From contig NZ_OESG01000012.1 in assembly GCF_900240945.1 (NCBI RefSeq), positions 124,001-188,000 on the forward strand: a DNA stretch of 64,000 nt, written 5' to 3'. A program made the position numbers and the translations under genes. The stretch comes from Mycobacterium sp. 3519A (lineage in GTDB: Bacteria > Actinomycetota > Actinomycetes > Mycobacteriales > Mycobacteriaceae). Each line of letters opens with the position of its first letter. The first letter of the stretch is position 1. A model generated the notes under the pieces. It was not told where the DNA came from and did no database searches. It saw only the letters and a program-made list of their open reading frames with translations. This document shows, piece after piece, positions 21,089 through 32,885 of the stretch.

Positions 21089-23211
21089 CCAAGGAACTGT
21101 GTGATCGCGGTGGTCAGGTCGGGCGACGACGAGTTGGCGACGTTCTGGTAGGTGCCCCCGGACGCCTGCGCGACGGCCTCCCAGGTGGCGCGGTCGGAGT
21201 CGTTGCCGAAGTCGATGACGTTGACCGCGACGGGGCGACTCTGATCGAAGGCCCCGCGGATGTACTGCTGCAGCCCCGACCCGTCCAACGACTGGTCGGT
21301 GTGCGGGCCCTCGGTGATCACCAGGACCGAGTTGTTCTGGTCCTGACGGAAATTCGACTTGGCCTGGTCGTAGACCATGCGCAGCGTGGTGAACGACACC
21401 GCACCGCCGCCGGAGGCACTCTGCGAGTTGAGCGCGCTGGTCAGCGCCGCCGTGCGCGGCTGCCCGCCGACCTGATCGGACAACGGTCCGGTGCTGACCT
21501 CCGATCGGCCCTCGACGCCGTCGAACGTCCACAGCCCCACTGCGGCGTTGCCAGGCAGTGCCTGCAGCCGGGCGTTGAGCGCGGCGACCACGTTGGCCAC
21601 CCGCGACTTCCCGCCTTCCTCGGTCGGCATGGACTGGTCGAGCATGATCGTCACGGCCGGGCTCTCGGCAGGCGTGGTCAACGCGTTGGCCAACGTCGCC
21701 CGTGTCGACGTGTCGCCGACCGACACCGGCGCGGCCAGCGGCGCGAAGTTCGTCACATCGCTCTTGGGTGGCGTGTGGCCTTCACTGCGGAAACCGGCCT
21801 TGGCCAGCTCGGCCAGCTGCTCGGATTTGCGCATGTACCTGGCGAATTCGCTGGCGGCGCTGGCCTGGTCCTGAGACAGCCAGCTGCCGCTCAGCAGCAC
21901 CGTCGGGTAGTCCGCGACGGCCGTCGGCCCCGCGGGCAGCCACGAGGTCACCTTGCCTTTGACATCAGGTGTCGAGGCGGCGAGCTGGAACAGCTGCTGT
22001 TCGGTGGTCACCACCGCGTGCACCTGGGCGCTGGCCGGATCGGGGGCGTTCAACAGCGCGTCCATCGCGGTGGACAGTTTGTTGTCCGCGAGCTTGGGCT
22101 GCCCACCCACCAAAGTGTTGACCGCGCCGGTGCCCGCGGTGGCCGGCTGGCCTGAGGGGGCCGCCGCCGTGGCCACGGCCTCGGCCGCCAGATAGGACGC
22201 ATCGCTGTTCCCGCTACTCGGCAACGCCAGGCGCAACGGACCCCAGCCGGACAGATTCAGCGCGTCCAACGCCGTCGGGTTGGTTTGCAGCCCCGGCAGC
22301 GCGCCCCAGTTCTGTTGACCCAACGCGTCTTTGAGTTGTGGACGGACCGCGAGCACGACGGGCGTCGTGACCAGCGACCGGCTGTCGCTGACGGTCTGCT
22401 GACCGGCCGCGGCCTCCAGCCTGGCCTCCGACACCGAACTCGCGGGAATCCACAGCGCGGGCTGCGCGCCGAGTTCGGCGGGCCACTTGCCGATGAAACC
22501 GTCGACGACCTGGTCGGGATCGGCGGGCCGGACGCCGACCTTCACGCATTTGTCGGCGACCGGCGCGGCGGTCTGGTTGAAGGTGTCGGCGAGTTTGTGC
22601 ACCTGATCCGCGATCGACGGATCGGCGACGACGGCAACGGCGAGTTCGCCGTTGACGCACCGTGCCGCGAGTGCATCCGTGCGATGGGACAGCGCATCGC
22701 CGAAGAATCGCCACAGGATGAACGCGCCGACCAGCACCACCACCGCGACCAGTGCGACGATCACGCCGACGCTGACGCCGCGTCGCTTGGTGGTCACCGC
22801 ACGGTGGCTACCGGTCCACTCGCCGCCTTCCCATTCACCGCTGTGCGCCGGGCCGGTCCGCGGACCGGAGGCGGTCAGCCGCGACGTCTCCGTTTCCGAG
22901 TAGTCCTCGTCGGCTTCGCCGTAGTCGGCGTCGTCGTAATCGCGGTCGTCGTAATCGGGTTCGTAATCCGATTCGTACTCCGCTTGCTCGTAATCCGAGT
23001 CGTAACCGGCGTCGTAATCCGCGTCGTATCGGGTGTTGTAATCGTCGTCGGGATACGGGGTCGACGGATAAGACGGTTCGCTGTAATGCGGCCGGTCGAA
23101 CCCGTAGTCGGGTTCGACGGGTTCCTGACGACTGAACCGCTGCGTCGGCGGTTCGTCGGGCACGCCGTTGCCGGCCGAGTCCTCGGGATCGGGAGCGCTG
23201 TGCCTGCCCAC
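21085..23211 (-). CDS. VWA-domain membrane protein with acidic tyrosine/aspartate-rich N-terminus (Rv1836c-like)
   Basis: 708 residues (Mtb Rv1836c is about 677). Residues 1-140 are cytosolic and disordered, with a D/Y-rich repetitive block at about residues 55-105. A membrane helix spans about 146-168 after a TKRRG stop-transfer signal. The external part has a solute-binding-protein-like region and then a VWA domain from about residue 520, beginning TIMLDQSMPTEEGG; the MIDAS-like D-x-S-x-S reads D-Q-S-M-P, so metal binding may be altered. The start is GTG at 23211, 14 bp after the glcB stop, so it is probably co-transcribed with malate synthase. Function unknown. Confidence 0.85.
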   Translation of the reverse strand: MGRHSAPDPEDSAGNGVPDEPPTQRFSRQEPVEPDYGFDRPHYSEPSYPSTPYPDDDYNTRYDADYDAGYDSDYEQAEYESDYEPDYDDRDYDDADYGEADEDYSETETSRLTASGPRTGPAHSGEWEGGEWTGSHRAVTTKRRGVSVGVIVALVAVVVLVGAFILWRFFGDALSHRTDALAARCVNGELAVAVVADPSIADQVHKLADTFNQTAAPVADKCVKVGVRPADPDQVVDGFIGKWPAELGAQPALWIPASSVSEARLEAAAGQQTVSDSRSLVTTPVVLAVRPQLKDALGQQNWGALPGLQTNPTALDALNLSGWGPLRLALPSSGNSDASYLAAEAVATAAAPSGQPATAGTGAVNTLVGGQPKLADNKLSTAMDALLNAPDPASAQVHAVVTTEQQLFQLAASTPDVKGKVTSWLPAGPTAVADYPTVLLSGSWLSQDQASAASEFARYMRKSEQLAELAKAGFRSEGHTPPKSDVTNFAPLAAPVSVGDTSTRATLANALTTPAESPAVTIMLDQSMPTEEGGKSRVANVVAALNARLQALPGNAAVGLWTFDGVEGRSEVSTGPLSDQVGGQPRTAALTSALNSQSASGGGAVSFTTLRMVYDQAKSNFRQDQNNSVLVITEGPHTDQSLDGSGLQQYIRGAFDQSRPVAVNVIDFGNDSDRATWEAVAQASGGTYQNVANSSSPDLTTAITQFLG

Positions 23212-23225
23212 TTAATCCCTTGCGC

Positions 23226-25424
23226 TCACTTCGTGGCTGCCTTGTATTCGCGTCGGCGTCGGTGCAGGATCGGCTCGGTGTAGCCGTTGGGTTGCGCGCC
23301 GCCGGACAGGATCAGCTCCTGCGCCGCCTGGAACGCGATGCTGCCGTCGGGATCCGGTGCCATCGGCCGGAATTCGGGGTCCTTCGCGTTCTGCTCGTCG
23401 ACCACCGCGGCCATCCTGCGCAGGCTGGCCTTGACGTCGTCCTCGGTGATCACCCCGTGGCGCAACCAGTTCGCCAGCAGCTGGCTCGAAATACGCAGCG
23501 TCGCACGGTCTTCCATCAGTGCCACGTTGTGGATGTCGGGCACCTTGGAGCAGCCGACGCCTGCGTCGATCCAGCGCACCACGTAGCCCAGGATCGACTG
23601 GCAGTTGTTGTCGACCTCTTCGCGGATCTCCTCGGGCGCCCACGCCAGCTCCTTGGCCAGCGGAACGGTGAGCAGCTGGTCGATGTTGGTGCGCCGCTTG
23701 CCTGCCAGCTCCTCGTGCACCGCGTACACGTCGACCTCGTGGTAGTGCATGGCGTGCAGGGTGGCCGCCGTCGGCGACGGCACCCATGCGGTGGTCGCGC
23801 CCGCCTTCGGCTGACCGATCTTCTGCTCGACCATGTCGGCCATCAGGTCGGTCATCGCCCACATGCCCTTGCCGATCTGCGCCTTACCGGAGAACCCGGT
23901 CGCCAGGCCGATGTCGACGTTCTGGTCCTCGTAGGCCGCGATCCACTGGGTGCTCTTCATCGCACCCTTGCGGATCATCGGACCGGCCTCCATCGAGGTG
24001 TGGATCTCGTCGCCGGTGCGGTCCAGGAAGCCGGTGTTGATGAACACCACGCGGTCGGCGGCGGCCTTGATGCAGGCCTTCAGGTTGACGGTGGTGCGGC
24101 GCTCCTCGTCCATGATGCCGACCTTGAGCGTGTTCTGCGGCAGCCCGAGCACGTCCTCGACCCGGCTGAACAACTCGCAGGTGTAGGCCACCTCGGCGGG
24201 TCCGTGCATCTTCGGCTTCACGATGTACACCGAGCCGGTGCGGCTGTTGACCAGCGGTCCGTTGGCCTCGGACGCCTTCAGCCCGTGCATCGCGATCAAG
24301 CTGGTGAACAGGGCGTCCTGGATGCCCTCGAACACCTCTGTTTCTTCGCCATTGGCTTCGGTTCTGGTGATCGCGTCGTTGGTCATCAGGTGACCGACGT
24401 TGCGGACGAACATCAGGCTGCGGCCCGGCAGCGTCAGCTGGCCCTCGCCGTCCGGGGTGGTGTACACCCGATCCTGGTTGAGGACCCGCGTGAAGGTCTT
24501 GCCGTCCTTGGTGACCTCTTCGGCCAGGTCGCCCTTGTTCAGGCCCAGCCAGTTGCGGTACCCGAGCACCTTGTCGTCGGCGTCGACGGCGGCCACCGAG
24601 TCCTCGAAGTCCATGATCGTGGTGACCGCCGACTCCAGCACGACGTCCTTGATGCCAGCCGCGTCGGTCGAGCCGATGGGGGATTCGGGGTCGACCAGGA
24701 TCTCGACGTGCAGGCCGTTGTTGCGCAGCAGCACCGACCACTGCGGCGAGCCGAGTTCACCGGTGTAGCCGACGAACTGCTCGGGCGTCGCCAGGCCGGT
24801 GGAACCGTCGCCCGTGTCGACGACCAATTGACCTTCGTCGATCTTCAGCCCTGTCGCATCGCTCCACGATCCCGACGCCAGCGGCGCCGCAGTGTCGAGG
24901 AACTTGCGGGCATAGGCGATGACCTTGTCGCCGCGGATCTTGTTGTAGCTCGTGCCCTTCTCCGCGCCGTCGTCCTCAGGAATAACGTCGGTGCCGTAGA
25001 GCGCGTCGTACAGGGAACCCCACCGGGCGTTGGCGGCGTTCAGCGCGAACCGCGCGTTGAGGACCGGCACGACCAGCTGCGGGCCTGCCGTGGTGGTGAT
25101 CTCGTCGTCGACCCCGGCGGTGGTGATCGGGAAGTCGTCCGGCTCGGGTTCCAGGTAGCCGATGTCGGTCAGGAACTGCTTGTAGCCCTCGGGATCGAGC
25201 GGCTCGATCACATGCTGGCGGTGATACTTGTCGATCTGCGCCTGCAGGTCGTCGCGGCGGGCGAGCAGGTCCTGGTTCTGCGGGCTGAGGTCGGTGACCA
25301 CCTTGTCGACACCCGCCCAGAAGCTGTCGGGGTCGATGTCGGTGCCCGGCAGCGCCTCATTGTTGATGAAGTCGTACAGCACCTGGGCGACGCGCAGGTT
25401 TCCCACCGTCACGCGGTCCGTCAT
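23226..25424 (-). CDS. glcB: Malate synthase G
   Basis: 732 residues, in line with the 741 of Mtb GlcB. Diagnostic stretches include [20 protein letters not shown] and [18 protein letters not shown] near residues 390-440, the active-site and magnesium region of malate synthase G. It condenses glyoxylate with acetyl-CoA to malate in the glyoxylate shunt or glycolate use. ATG 25424 is preceded by an excellent AGGAGG Shine-Dalgarno (complement of 25430-25435). The VWA gene follows after 14 bp; upstream 45 bp separate it from the preceding leftward gene, so it may be in a longer transcript or have its own promoter. Confidence 0.97.
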   Translation of the reverse strand: MTDRVTVGNLRVAQVLYDFINNEALPGTDIDPDSFWAGVDKVVTDLSPQNQDLLARRDDLQAQIDKYHRQHVIEPLDPEGYKQFLTDIGYLEPEPDDFPITTAGVDDEITTTAGPQLVVPVLNARFALNAANARWGSLYDALYGTDVIPEDDGAEKGTSYNKIRGDKVIAYARKFLDTAAPLASGSWSDATGLKIDEGQLVVDTGDGSTGLATPEQFVGYTGELGSPQWSVLLRNNGLHVEILVDPESPIGSTDAAGIKDVVLESAVTTIMDFEDSVAAVDADDKVLGYRNWLGLNKGDLAEEVTKDGKTFTRVLNQDRVYTTPDGEGQLTLPGRSLMFVRNVGHLMTNDAITRTEANGEETEVFEGIQDALFTSLIAMHGLKASEANGPLVNSRTGSVYIVKPKMHGPAEVAYTCELFSRVEDVLGLPQNTLKVGIMDEERRTTVNLKACIKAAADRVVFINTGFLDRTGDEIHTSMEAGPMIRKGAMKSTQWIAAYEDQNVDIGLATGFSGKAQIGKGMWAMTDLMADMVEQKIGQPKAGATTAWVPSPTAATLHAMHYHEVDVYAVHEELAGKRRTNIDQLLTVPLAKELAWAPEEIREEVDNNCQSILGYVVRWIDAGVGCSKVPDIHNVALMEDRATLRISSQLLANWLRHGVITEDDVKASLRRMAAVVDEQNAKDPEFRPMAPDPDGSIAFQAAQELILSGGAQPNGYTEPILHRRRREYKAATK

Positions 25425-25469
25425 TTTTCCTCCTAAGCCGTCGATCCAGCTTACCCAGCGGTAACTGAG

Positions 25470-26369
25470 CTATTCGCCAGCAGCGGCGGTCAGCAGGTCA
25501 CATTGGCGGGCCAGGGCGGCCCGCAGCGGTGCAGCCTGCTCAGCAATGCGCTGCTGGGCTCGGACATACTCGGCGCGACCGGCTGGCGTCTCAACGGTGA
25601 TCGCGTCAAATCCGTAGTCGCGGAGATCATAGGGGCTGGCCCGCATATCGAGCGAACGGGCTCGCGCGGCGAGTTCCAAACAATCCATCACCAGCTCCGA
25701 GCACACCAGCGGGCCGAGCTTGAACGCCCACTTGTATAAATCCATGTTCGCGTGGATGCACGCGGGCTGTTCCGAACCCACCTGGCCGTCGCGGGTGAGA
25801 CGTTCGACGTTGCGCTTCGCGGCCGGCTCGGTGAAGAAGCGGTAGGCGTCGAAGTGGCTGCACCGCAACGGCATTGAGTCGACCACGGCGTCGGTGCCGG
25901 CCTGGCCGAGCCGCAGCGGCACCTGCTCGTGGCGCACCGTCGGTGCCCGGTACACCATCGCCCACTCGTGCATCCCGAAGCAGTTCAGTCGCGGCTGCCG
26001 CGACGCCGTCGCGTGCAGCAGTCCGGCGATGAACCGCACCGTGTCGGCACGCGTCCGCAGATGTTCGACCGTGACGGTCACTCCGTCGCGCCCGCGCCCG
26101 TAGCCGGCGCGCCCGAGGTAGCGCTGCGCCTCCGCACCGCCGAGCGCCACCCCGAAACCGGGATGCCAGACCCGCAGTTGCCGGGGCCGAAGGCTGTAGT
26201 AAGTCCACAGGAAGTCCCAAACCGGGTGCGCCTCGCCGACCCGGGCCCGCCTGCGACGGGGTTCACAGAACTCGTCCACCCGTTTCTGGTGCAGCCGTTC
26301 GCGGTGGGTCCAGTCGGGCTCGTCGAGCCCGACATCAGACATCGTCGGGCGGTGCCCGACATCAGACAT
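25470..26369 (-). CDS. Conserved actinobacterial protein, often labelled 3-methyladenine DNA glycosylase
   Basis: 299 residues from ATG 26369, or 290 from ATG 26342. The sequence is rich in conserved aromatic and histidine residues (HPVWDFLWTYYSLRPRQLRV, RLNCFGMHEWAMVYR, ACIHANMDLYKWAFKLGP). I recall actinobacterial homologues annotated as 3-methyladenine DNA glycosylase, but no helix-hairpin-helix or other glycosylase motif is visible, so activity is not supported here. The N-terminus is duplicated by a 27-bp repeat, giving two in-frame starts MSDVG. The longer start overlaps the upstream CBS-protein stop by 8 bp (ATGTCTGA), suggesting coupling. Confidence 0.75.
   Translation of the reverse strand: MSDVGHRPTMSDVGLDEPDWTHRERLHQKRVDEFCEPRRRRARVGEAHPVWDFLWTYYSLRPRQLRVWHPGFGVALGGAEAQRYLGRAGYGRGRDGVTVTVEHLRTRADTVRFIAGLLHATASRQPRLNCFGMHEWAMVYRAPTVRHEQVPLRLGQAGTDAVVDSMPLRCSHFDAYRFFTEPAAKRNVERLTRDGQVGSEQPACIHANMDLYKWAFKLGPLVCSELVMDCLELAARARSLDMRASPYDLRDYGFDAITVETPAGRAEYVRAQQRIAEQAAPLRAALARQCDLLTAAAGE
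26327..26369. repeat. Tandem 27-bp-period duplication over the start codon
   Basis: The 16-mer GCCCGACATCAGACAT occurs at 26327-26342 and again at 26354-26369, exactly 27 bp apart. On the minus strand each copy encodes ATG followed by TCTGATGTCGGGC (MSDVG), so the duplication adds nine codons in frame and a second candidate start. Confidence 0.8.
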
Positions 26370-27414
26370 GGTGCGTCCGGTCGCGGACGGCGCCGACCAC
26401 GTCCTCGACCAGGTCTTCCAGGGTGACCATCGCCGACACTTGGCCGTCAGCGCCGGTGACCGACGCGAGGTGGCTGTTGTTGCGCCGCATCAGCGACAGC
26501 GCGTCGGGCAGCGAGGTGGTCTCGGCGACCTCCGGCAACGGGCGTACCGCGTCGAGGCCGACCACCGCCTCCGGGTTGTCGACCAGGCCCAGCACGTCCT
26601 TGATGTGGACGTAGCCGATGAACCGTTCCCGCGAATCGACCACCGGGAAGCGGGAGTAGCCGGTCTCCGCCAGCGCATCCTGGATCGCGGCGACCGTCGG
26701 ACCTGACCCGTCGGCGGCCGCGGGAACGGCGTGCACGTCTCGCAGCGGCATCGCGACGTCGCGAACGACGCGGTTGCGGATCCGCAGCGCGCGCGACAAC
26801 CGGTTGTGCTCCTCGGGATCGAGCAGCCCCTCCGACAACGATTCGGCGATCATCTCCGAGAGCTCGACACTCGAAACCGTGTTCTCCAGTTCGGTTTTCG
26901 CTTCCACGCCGAACGCGCGCAGGATCACGTGCGCACACCAGTCGTAGACCGCGATGACCGGTCGCGCCGCCCGCACCCACAACAGGTAGGGCGGCACAAG
27001 CAGCATGGCCGCCGACTCGGGCCCCGCGATCGCGATGTTCTTCGGCACCATTTCGCCGAGCAATACGTGCAGCACCACGACGATCGTGATCGCGATGACG
27101 AACGACACCGTGTGCAGCACGGTGTCGGGGATGCCGAGCAGGTGGAACGGCCGCTCGAGCAGGTGTGCCACCGCCGGTTCGCCGACCCGGCCGAGCAGGA
27201 TCGAGCAGACCGTGATGCCGAGTTGGGCGCCCGCCAGCATCAGCGGCAGGTTCTCGCCGGCCCGGATCACCGTGACCGCACTGCGTTTGCCCTGCTCGGC
27301 CAGCGTTTCGAGGCGGTCGCGGCGCGCCGAGATGAGCGCGAACTCCGCGCCGACGAAGAACGCGTTGGCGGCCAACAGCACGAGCGTCAGGAGGACGCCG
27401 AGAAAGTCACCCAT
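26362..27414 (-). CDS. CNNM/CorC-like membrane protein with CBS pair (Rv1841c-like)
   Basis: 350 residues. The N-terminal DUF21/CNNM membrane domain (about residues 1-185) contains the family signature [14 protein letters not shown] and three or more helices; a CBS pair follows at about residues 205-335 ([41 protein letters not shown]). There is no C-terminal CorC/HlyC domain, unlike its upstream partner. The family is linked to magnesium or cobalt efflux; in mycobacteria this is inferred only. ATG 27414 overlaps the partner's stop by 8 bp, so the two are translationally coupled and may act as a heteromer. Confidence 0.88.
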   Translation of the reverse strand: MGDFLGVLLTLVLLAANAFFVGAEFALISARRDRLETLAEQGKRSAVTVIRAGENLPLMLAGAQLGITVCSILLGRVGEPAVAHLLERPFHLLGIPDTVLHTVSFVIAITIVVVLHVLLGEMVPKNIAIAGPESAAMLLVPPYLLWVRAARPVIAVYDWCAHVILRAFGVEAKTELENTVSSVELSEMIAESLSEGLLDPEEHNRLSRALRIRNRVVRDVAMPLRDVHAVPAAADGSGPTVAAIQDALAETGYSRFPVVDSRERFIGYVHIKDVLGLVDNPEAVVGLDAVRPLPEVAETTSLPDALSLMRRNNSHLASVTGADGQVSAMVTLEDLVEDVVGAVRDRTHHV

Positions 27415-28771
27415 CGGCTACGTCCCTGTCGTTGCGGCGGCCCAGTTGCGTGAGCTCCAGTTGGTCGATGCGCCTGCCGTCCATCCGGACCACCGTCGCC
27501 AGCCAGTGCATCGGATCGTCGATCGGCCCGTCCGGGTCAAACGCGGTCAGTTCGACCGACTCGCCCTCTTCGGGGATGTGCCCGAGCAGTTGCAGCACCA
27601 GCCCGCCGATCGTCTCGTATTCGCCCTCGGACGCCCGGAAGCCGGTGGCGTCGGCGACCTCGTCGATGCGCAGCAGACCCGATACGCGCCAGCCCTGACC
27701 GGCCTGCACCACGTCCGCGGTCGGTTCGTCGTGTTCGTCGCGGATATCGCCGACGATCTCCTCGATGACGTCCTCGACCGTCACCATGCCCGCGGTGCCG
27801 CCGTATTCGTCGACCACCAATGCGGTCTGCAGGCCGTTGGCGCGCAACTGCGCCATCACGTCGTCGCCGTCCAGGGTCGAGGGCACTCGTGCGACCGGTT
27901 GCACCAGTGCGGTCAGCCGCGTCGTCTTGTGCAGCTCCGGCGGCACTTCGAAGACCTGCTTGACGTGCACGATTCCGGTGGTCTCGTCGAGGTCGCCGTC
28001 GACGATCGGGAATCGCGAGTAGCCGCTGCGGATGGCCGCGTCGACCAGATCGGCGACCGTGTCGTCGACTTCGAGTGTGACGATCTCCGTTCGCGGCGTC
28101 ATCAGTTCCTCGGCTGTCCGCGACCCGAACTGCAGCGAGCGGTCCACCAGCGTCGCGGTGATCGGGTCCAGCGACCCGTGCCGCGCCGAATTGCGCACGA
28201 GCGATCCGAGCTCCTGCGGCGACCGCGCGGAGCGCAGTTCCTCGGCGGGCTCGATGCCCAGCCGACGCAGTATCCAATTGGCGGTGCCGTTGGTCAGGTG
28301 GATCAGTGGGGCGACGACCGTCGAGAACAACACCTGCGGGCCTGCCACCACCCGCGCCACCGCCAGCGGCTTGGCGACCGCGAGATACTGCGCGACGAGC
28401 TCGCCGAACACCATCGACACCGACGTGGCGATCAACAACGCCAACACCAGCGCGAGGCTGCTGGCCACCTCATCGGACAGCGTCGTCGCCGCGAACACCG
28501 GTTCGAGCAGGTGTGCCACCAACGGCTCGGCGAGGTAGCCCGTGATCAGCGTGGTGATCGAGATGCCCACCTGGGCGCCCGAGAGTTGGAACGACAGGGT
28601 GCGATGCGCCCGCTGCACGAGTTGATCGCGGCGGCCGCCACTGCGGGCGTTCGCCTCGACGGTGCTGCGCTCCAACGCCGTCAGCGAGAACTCCGCCGAG
28701 ACGAACAGGGCGGTGCCCGCGGTCAGCACGAGGAAGGCCAGCACCGCGAGCACGGTGTACACGACGCTCAT
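27407..28771 (-). CDS. CNNM/CorC-like membrane protein with CBS pair and CorC/HlyC domain (Rv1842c-like)
   Basis: 454 residues. It has an N-terminal CNNM (DUF21) membrane domain with [16 protein letters not shown], a CBS pair at about residues 215-340 ([45 protein letters not shown]) and a C-terminal CorC/HlyC transporter-associated domain ending around residue 440. The family is proposed to handle magnesium or cobalt at the inner membrane. It leads a leftward unit of at least three coupled genes. A strong hairpin lies 21 bp upstream of its ATG, in the predicted 5' untranslated leader. Confidence 0.9.
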   Translation of the reverse strand: MSVVYTVLAVLAFLVLTAGTALFVSAEFSLTALERSTVEANARSGGRRDQLVQRAHRTLSFQLSGAQVGISITTLITGYLAEPLVAHLLEPVFAATTLSDEVASSLALVLALLIATSVSMVFGELVAQYLAVAKPLAVARVVAGPQVLFSTVVAPLIHLTNGTANWILRRLGIEPAEELRSARSPQELGSLVRNSARHGSLDPITATLVDRSLQFGSRTAEELMTPRTEIVTLEVDDTVADLVDAAIRSGYSRFPIVDGDLDETTGIVHVKQVFEVPPELHKTTRLTALVQPVARVPSTLDGDDVMAQLRANGLQTALVVDEYGGTAGMVTVEDVIEEIVGDIRDEHDEPTADVVQAGQGWRVSGLLRIDEVADATGFRASEGEYETIGGLVLQLLGHIPEEGESVELTAFDPDGPIDDPMHWLATVVRMDGRRIDQLELTQLGRRNDRDVADG

Positions 28772-28791
28772 CGCGTCCTCGCCAAAAGCTC

Positions 28792-28810
28792 GCCGGGCCG
28801 CATGCCCGGC
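28792..28810 (-). other. Leader hairpin upstream of the CNNM/CorC gene
   Basis: GCCGGGC (28792-28798) and GCCCGGC (28804-28810) form a perfect 7-bp stem with a five-base loop, about 20 bases before the ATG of the leftward Rv1842c-like gene. It could affect translation, or serve as a terminator for guaB1 transcription coming from the right, but no U-tract follows in that direction. Confidence 0.4.
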
Positions 28811-28944
28811 CGACTAGGGGACGGCTCGGCGTCGGATGAGTCTGCGCCGGGCCGCTCGGCAGGCCCGACGGCCTCGACGGGTGCCTGCGGCACAGGGTCC
28901 CTTTCGGATAGGCGTGAAGAAAAACCTATGTTAGCCGCGCGACG

Positions 28945-30387
<1,443 letters not shown>

Positions 30388-30413
30388 TCAAGTCTAGTTA
30401 TCGCGCGACAAAG

Positions 30414-31868
30414 CTAGGCCTCGACTTCGCTGCGGTCACCGCTCCACAGCGTGTGGAACTTCTTGTCGCGATCGTCGATGCGCGCGTAGGTGTGCGCGCC
30501 GAAGTAGTCTCGCAGCCCCTGCGTCAGCGCCGCGGGCAGCCGCTCGGTGCGCAGCGCGTCGTAGTAGGACAGCGCCGAGGAGAAACCCGGAATCGGGATG
30601 CCGAGTTGGGTGGCGGTGACTACCACGCGCCGCCAACCGTCGATCGCCGACTCGAGCGCACTGCGGAAGAAGGGCGCGCCGATCAGCGTCGGCAGGTTCG
30701 GGTCCTCATCGAAGGCCTCTTTGATCGGGTTGAGCAGCTTCGCGCGGATGATGCAGCCGCCGCGCCAGATGGTGGCGATACCGCCGAGGTCGATGCCCCA
30801 GTCGTATTCGGCGCTGCCGGCCTGGAGCTGGTTGAAGCCCTGCGCATAAGCGATGATCTTCGAGGCGTACAGCGCCTGGCGCACATCCTCGACGAATTTG
30901 TCTGCATCACTTGGCTTCTCGCCGAGATCGCCAGCCGCCAAACCAGTGGTCGCCCTGCGCTGCGGCACCGAACCCGACAGCGCGCGGGCGAACACCGCTT
31001 CGGCGATGCCAGTGACCGGTATGCCGAGATCGAGCGCGGATTTCACCGTCCAGCGGCCGGTGCCCTTCTGCTCGGCCTCGTCGACGATGACGTCGACAAG
31101 CGGCTTGCCGGTCTTGGCGTCGACCTGCCGCAACACTTCCGCGGTGATCTCGATCAGGAAGCTGTCGAGGTCGCCCTTGTTCCACTCGGCGAAGACGTCC
31201 GCCATCTCGGACGCGCTCTTGCCAAGGCCGTCGCGCATCAACTGATAGGCCTCGCCGATGAGTTGCATATCGGAGTACTCGATGCCGTTGTGCACCATCT
31301 TCACGAAGTGGCCTGCGCCATCGGGCCCGATGTGCGTGCAGCACGGCACCCCGTCGACGTGTGCGGAGATCTCCTCCAGCAGCGGGCCCAGCGACTTGTA
31401 GGACTCGGCGGGGCCGCCGGGCATGATCGACGGCCCGTTCAGCGCGCCCTCCTCGCCGCCGGAGATGCCCGCGCCGACGAAGTGCAGGCCGCGGTCGCGC
31501 ATCGCTTTCTCGCGGCGGATGGTGTCGGTGTAGAGGGCGTTGCCGCCGTCGATGATGATGTCGCCTTCCTCCATCGCATCGGCAAGCTCGTTGATTACGG
31601 CATCGGTCGGATCGCCGGCCTTGACCATGATCAGCACCCGGCGCGGTTTCTCAAGGGCGGCAAGGAACTCCGGAATGGTCTCGCTGCGGACGAAGTTGCC
31701 TTCCGAGCCGTGTTCGGCCAGCAGTGCATCGGTCTTGGCGATCGATCGGTTGTGCAGCGCGACGGTGTAGCCGTGTCTGGCGAAGTTGCGCGCGATGTTG
31801 GAGCCCATCACGGCAAGGCCGGTAACTCCGATCTGAGCGGTGCCGGTGGTGTTTTCAGACGAGCTCAT
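30414..31868 (-). CDS. gnd1: 6-phosphogluconate dehydrogenase, decarboxylating
   Basis: 484 residues, the length of long-chain 6PGDH. The dinucleotide-binding motif is GLAVMGSNIARNFARHGYTV at residues 15-34; the substrate loop GAGISGGEEGA and the catalytic K region GAGHFVKMVHNGIEY are intact; the C-terminal tail carries ALRTERLPAALTQGLRDYFG. It oxidises 6-phosphogluconate to ribulose 5-phosphate with reduction of NAD(P)+. ATG 31868 follows a GAAAGG site. It is downstream of the M56 peptidase gene by 52 bp and upstream of guaB1, linking pentose phosphate supply with purine salvage. Confidence 0.96.
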   Translation of the reverse strand: MSSSENTTGTAQIGVTGLAVMGSNIARNFARHGYTVALHNRSIAKTDALLAEHGSEGNFVRSETIPEFLAALEKPRRVLIMVKAGDPTDAVINELADAMEEGDIIIDGGNALYTDTIRREKAMRDRGLHFVGAGISGGEEGALNGPSIMPGGPAESYKSLGPLLEEISAHVDGVPCCTHIGPDGAGHFVKMVHNGIEYSDMQLIGEAYQLMRDGLGKSASEMADVFAEWNKGDLDSFLIEITAEVLRQVDAKTGKPLVDVIVDEAEQKGTGRWTVKSALDLGIPVTGIAEAVFARALSGSVPQRRATTGLAAGDLGEKPSDADKFVEDVRQALYASKIIAYAQGFNQLQAGSAEYDWGIDLGGIATIWRGGCIIRAKLLNPIKEAFDEDPNLPTLIGAPFFRSALESAIDGWRRVVVTATQLGIPIPGFSSALSYYDALRTERLPAALTQGLRDYFGAHTYARIDDRDKKFHTLWSGDRSEVEA

Positions 31869-31920
31869 GCGGGCGGCCTTTCGTTGTTTTGTTGTGGAGG
31901 GGGTTATTCGCTATCTATCT

Positions 31921-32871
31921 CTACGCGGCGAACAGCCGATGTAATTCCGTCAACCACGGCACGGCAAGCGCCATGGTGGGCACCACCAGCACGGCCGCGG
32001 CGGCGACATAAGCGGTGGCGGCGAGGATGCGACTGTTCGGCTTCCCGCCGAGGCGGCGGACCCGCAGCAGCGTGGTCGGACCGCCCGCGGCGAGCGCACC
32101 GGACGGGGTGCGCCCTGACGCGCACGCGACAAGGGCACGGGCCAGGGGAGTGGGCCCGGCGACGCGCACAGCGGCGTCGTCGGCGAGCATCTCGATCAGC
32201 ATGCGAACGGCGTCCAGGGCGTTGCCGCTGCGGACGAACCGCGGGAATGCGGCATGCACCGCGGTGAACATCTCGAGAACCAGGTCGTGGCGCGCCCGCA
32301 GGTGCGCCTTCTCGTGGGTGAGGATCGCGTCGATCTCGCTGTCCGACAACGATTTCAGCGTGCCCTCACTGACCACCACACGGCTGCGCACCCCGGGCAG
32401 GCAGTAGGCCAGCGGCTGCTTGACATCGAGGATGCGTAGGCCGCTGGCCTTCATACAGACGTGCGGCGGGTTCGACTCGCGCGACATGTCGAGCAGGTCG
32501 ACCATCATCCGGTGGTGCGCCCGTCTGCGCCTGGTGGCGATCGCCACCTGCACCACGGCGAACGTCAGTCGCGCGCCGATCACCAGGGTGAGCGCGAAGA
32601 CGATGACGAGGGCGCCCCACAGCGGCCAGCCCAGCGCGTCGATCTCGCTGGTGACGGTGGCGGTGGGGCGGCCGTCCGGTCCGGGGACGAACAGCCTGCT
32701 GGCGATCGCGATCCCCGCGGAGAACGCCGACAACACGGCGGCCAGTGCGATCGACTGCCACAACACGATCGCGGCGCGCGGTGCGCGCATCGGCCACGAC
32801 GCCCGCGCCAACACTGCCGGGGCCGGTCCCGACAGGACCAGCGCGACGATGGTGAAGGCCAGCGCGGACAC
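31921..32871 (-). CDS. M56-family membrane metalloprotease (BlaR1-like, Rv1845c)
   Basis: 316 residues with membrane helices at both ends. The zinc motif is HEKAH in ILTHEKAHLRARHDL near residue 190, the gluzincin signature of BlaR1/MecR1 proteases. Unlike staphylococcal BlaR1 it has no C-terminal penicillin-binding sensor domain, as in Mtb Rv1845c. The family cleaves or triggers removal of the BlaI repressor encoded immediately upstream (14-bp gap), so the pair is likely an autoregulated beta-lactam or envelope-stress circuit. No beta-lactamase gene lies in the window. Confidence 0.9.
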   Translation of the reverse strand: MSALAFTIVALVLSGPAPAVLARASWPMRAPRAAIVLWQSIALAAVLSAFSAGIAIASRLFVPGPDGRPTATVTSEIDALGWPLWGALVIVFALTLVIGARLTFAVVQVAIATRRRRAHHRMMVDLLDMSRESNPPHVCMKASGLRILDVKQPLAYCLPGVRSRVVVSEGTLKSLSDSEIDAILTHEKAHLRARHDLVLEMFTAVHAAFPRFVRSGNALDAVRMLIEMLADDAAVRVAGPTPLARALVACASGRTPSGALAAGGPTTLLRVRRLGGKPNSRILAATAYVAAAAVLVVPTMALAVPWLTELHRLFAA

Positions 32872-32885
32872 GCTGTCAGTATTTC

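Noticed and set aside
25470..26369. DNA glycosylase activity
   Set aside because: The name occurs in recalled annotations, but no helix-hairpin-helix or catalytic motif is visible, so only a descriptive call was made.
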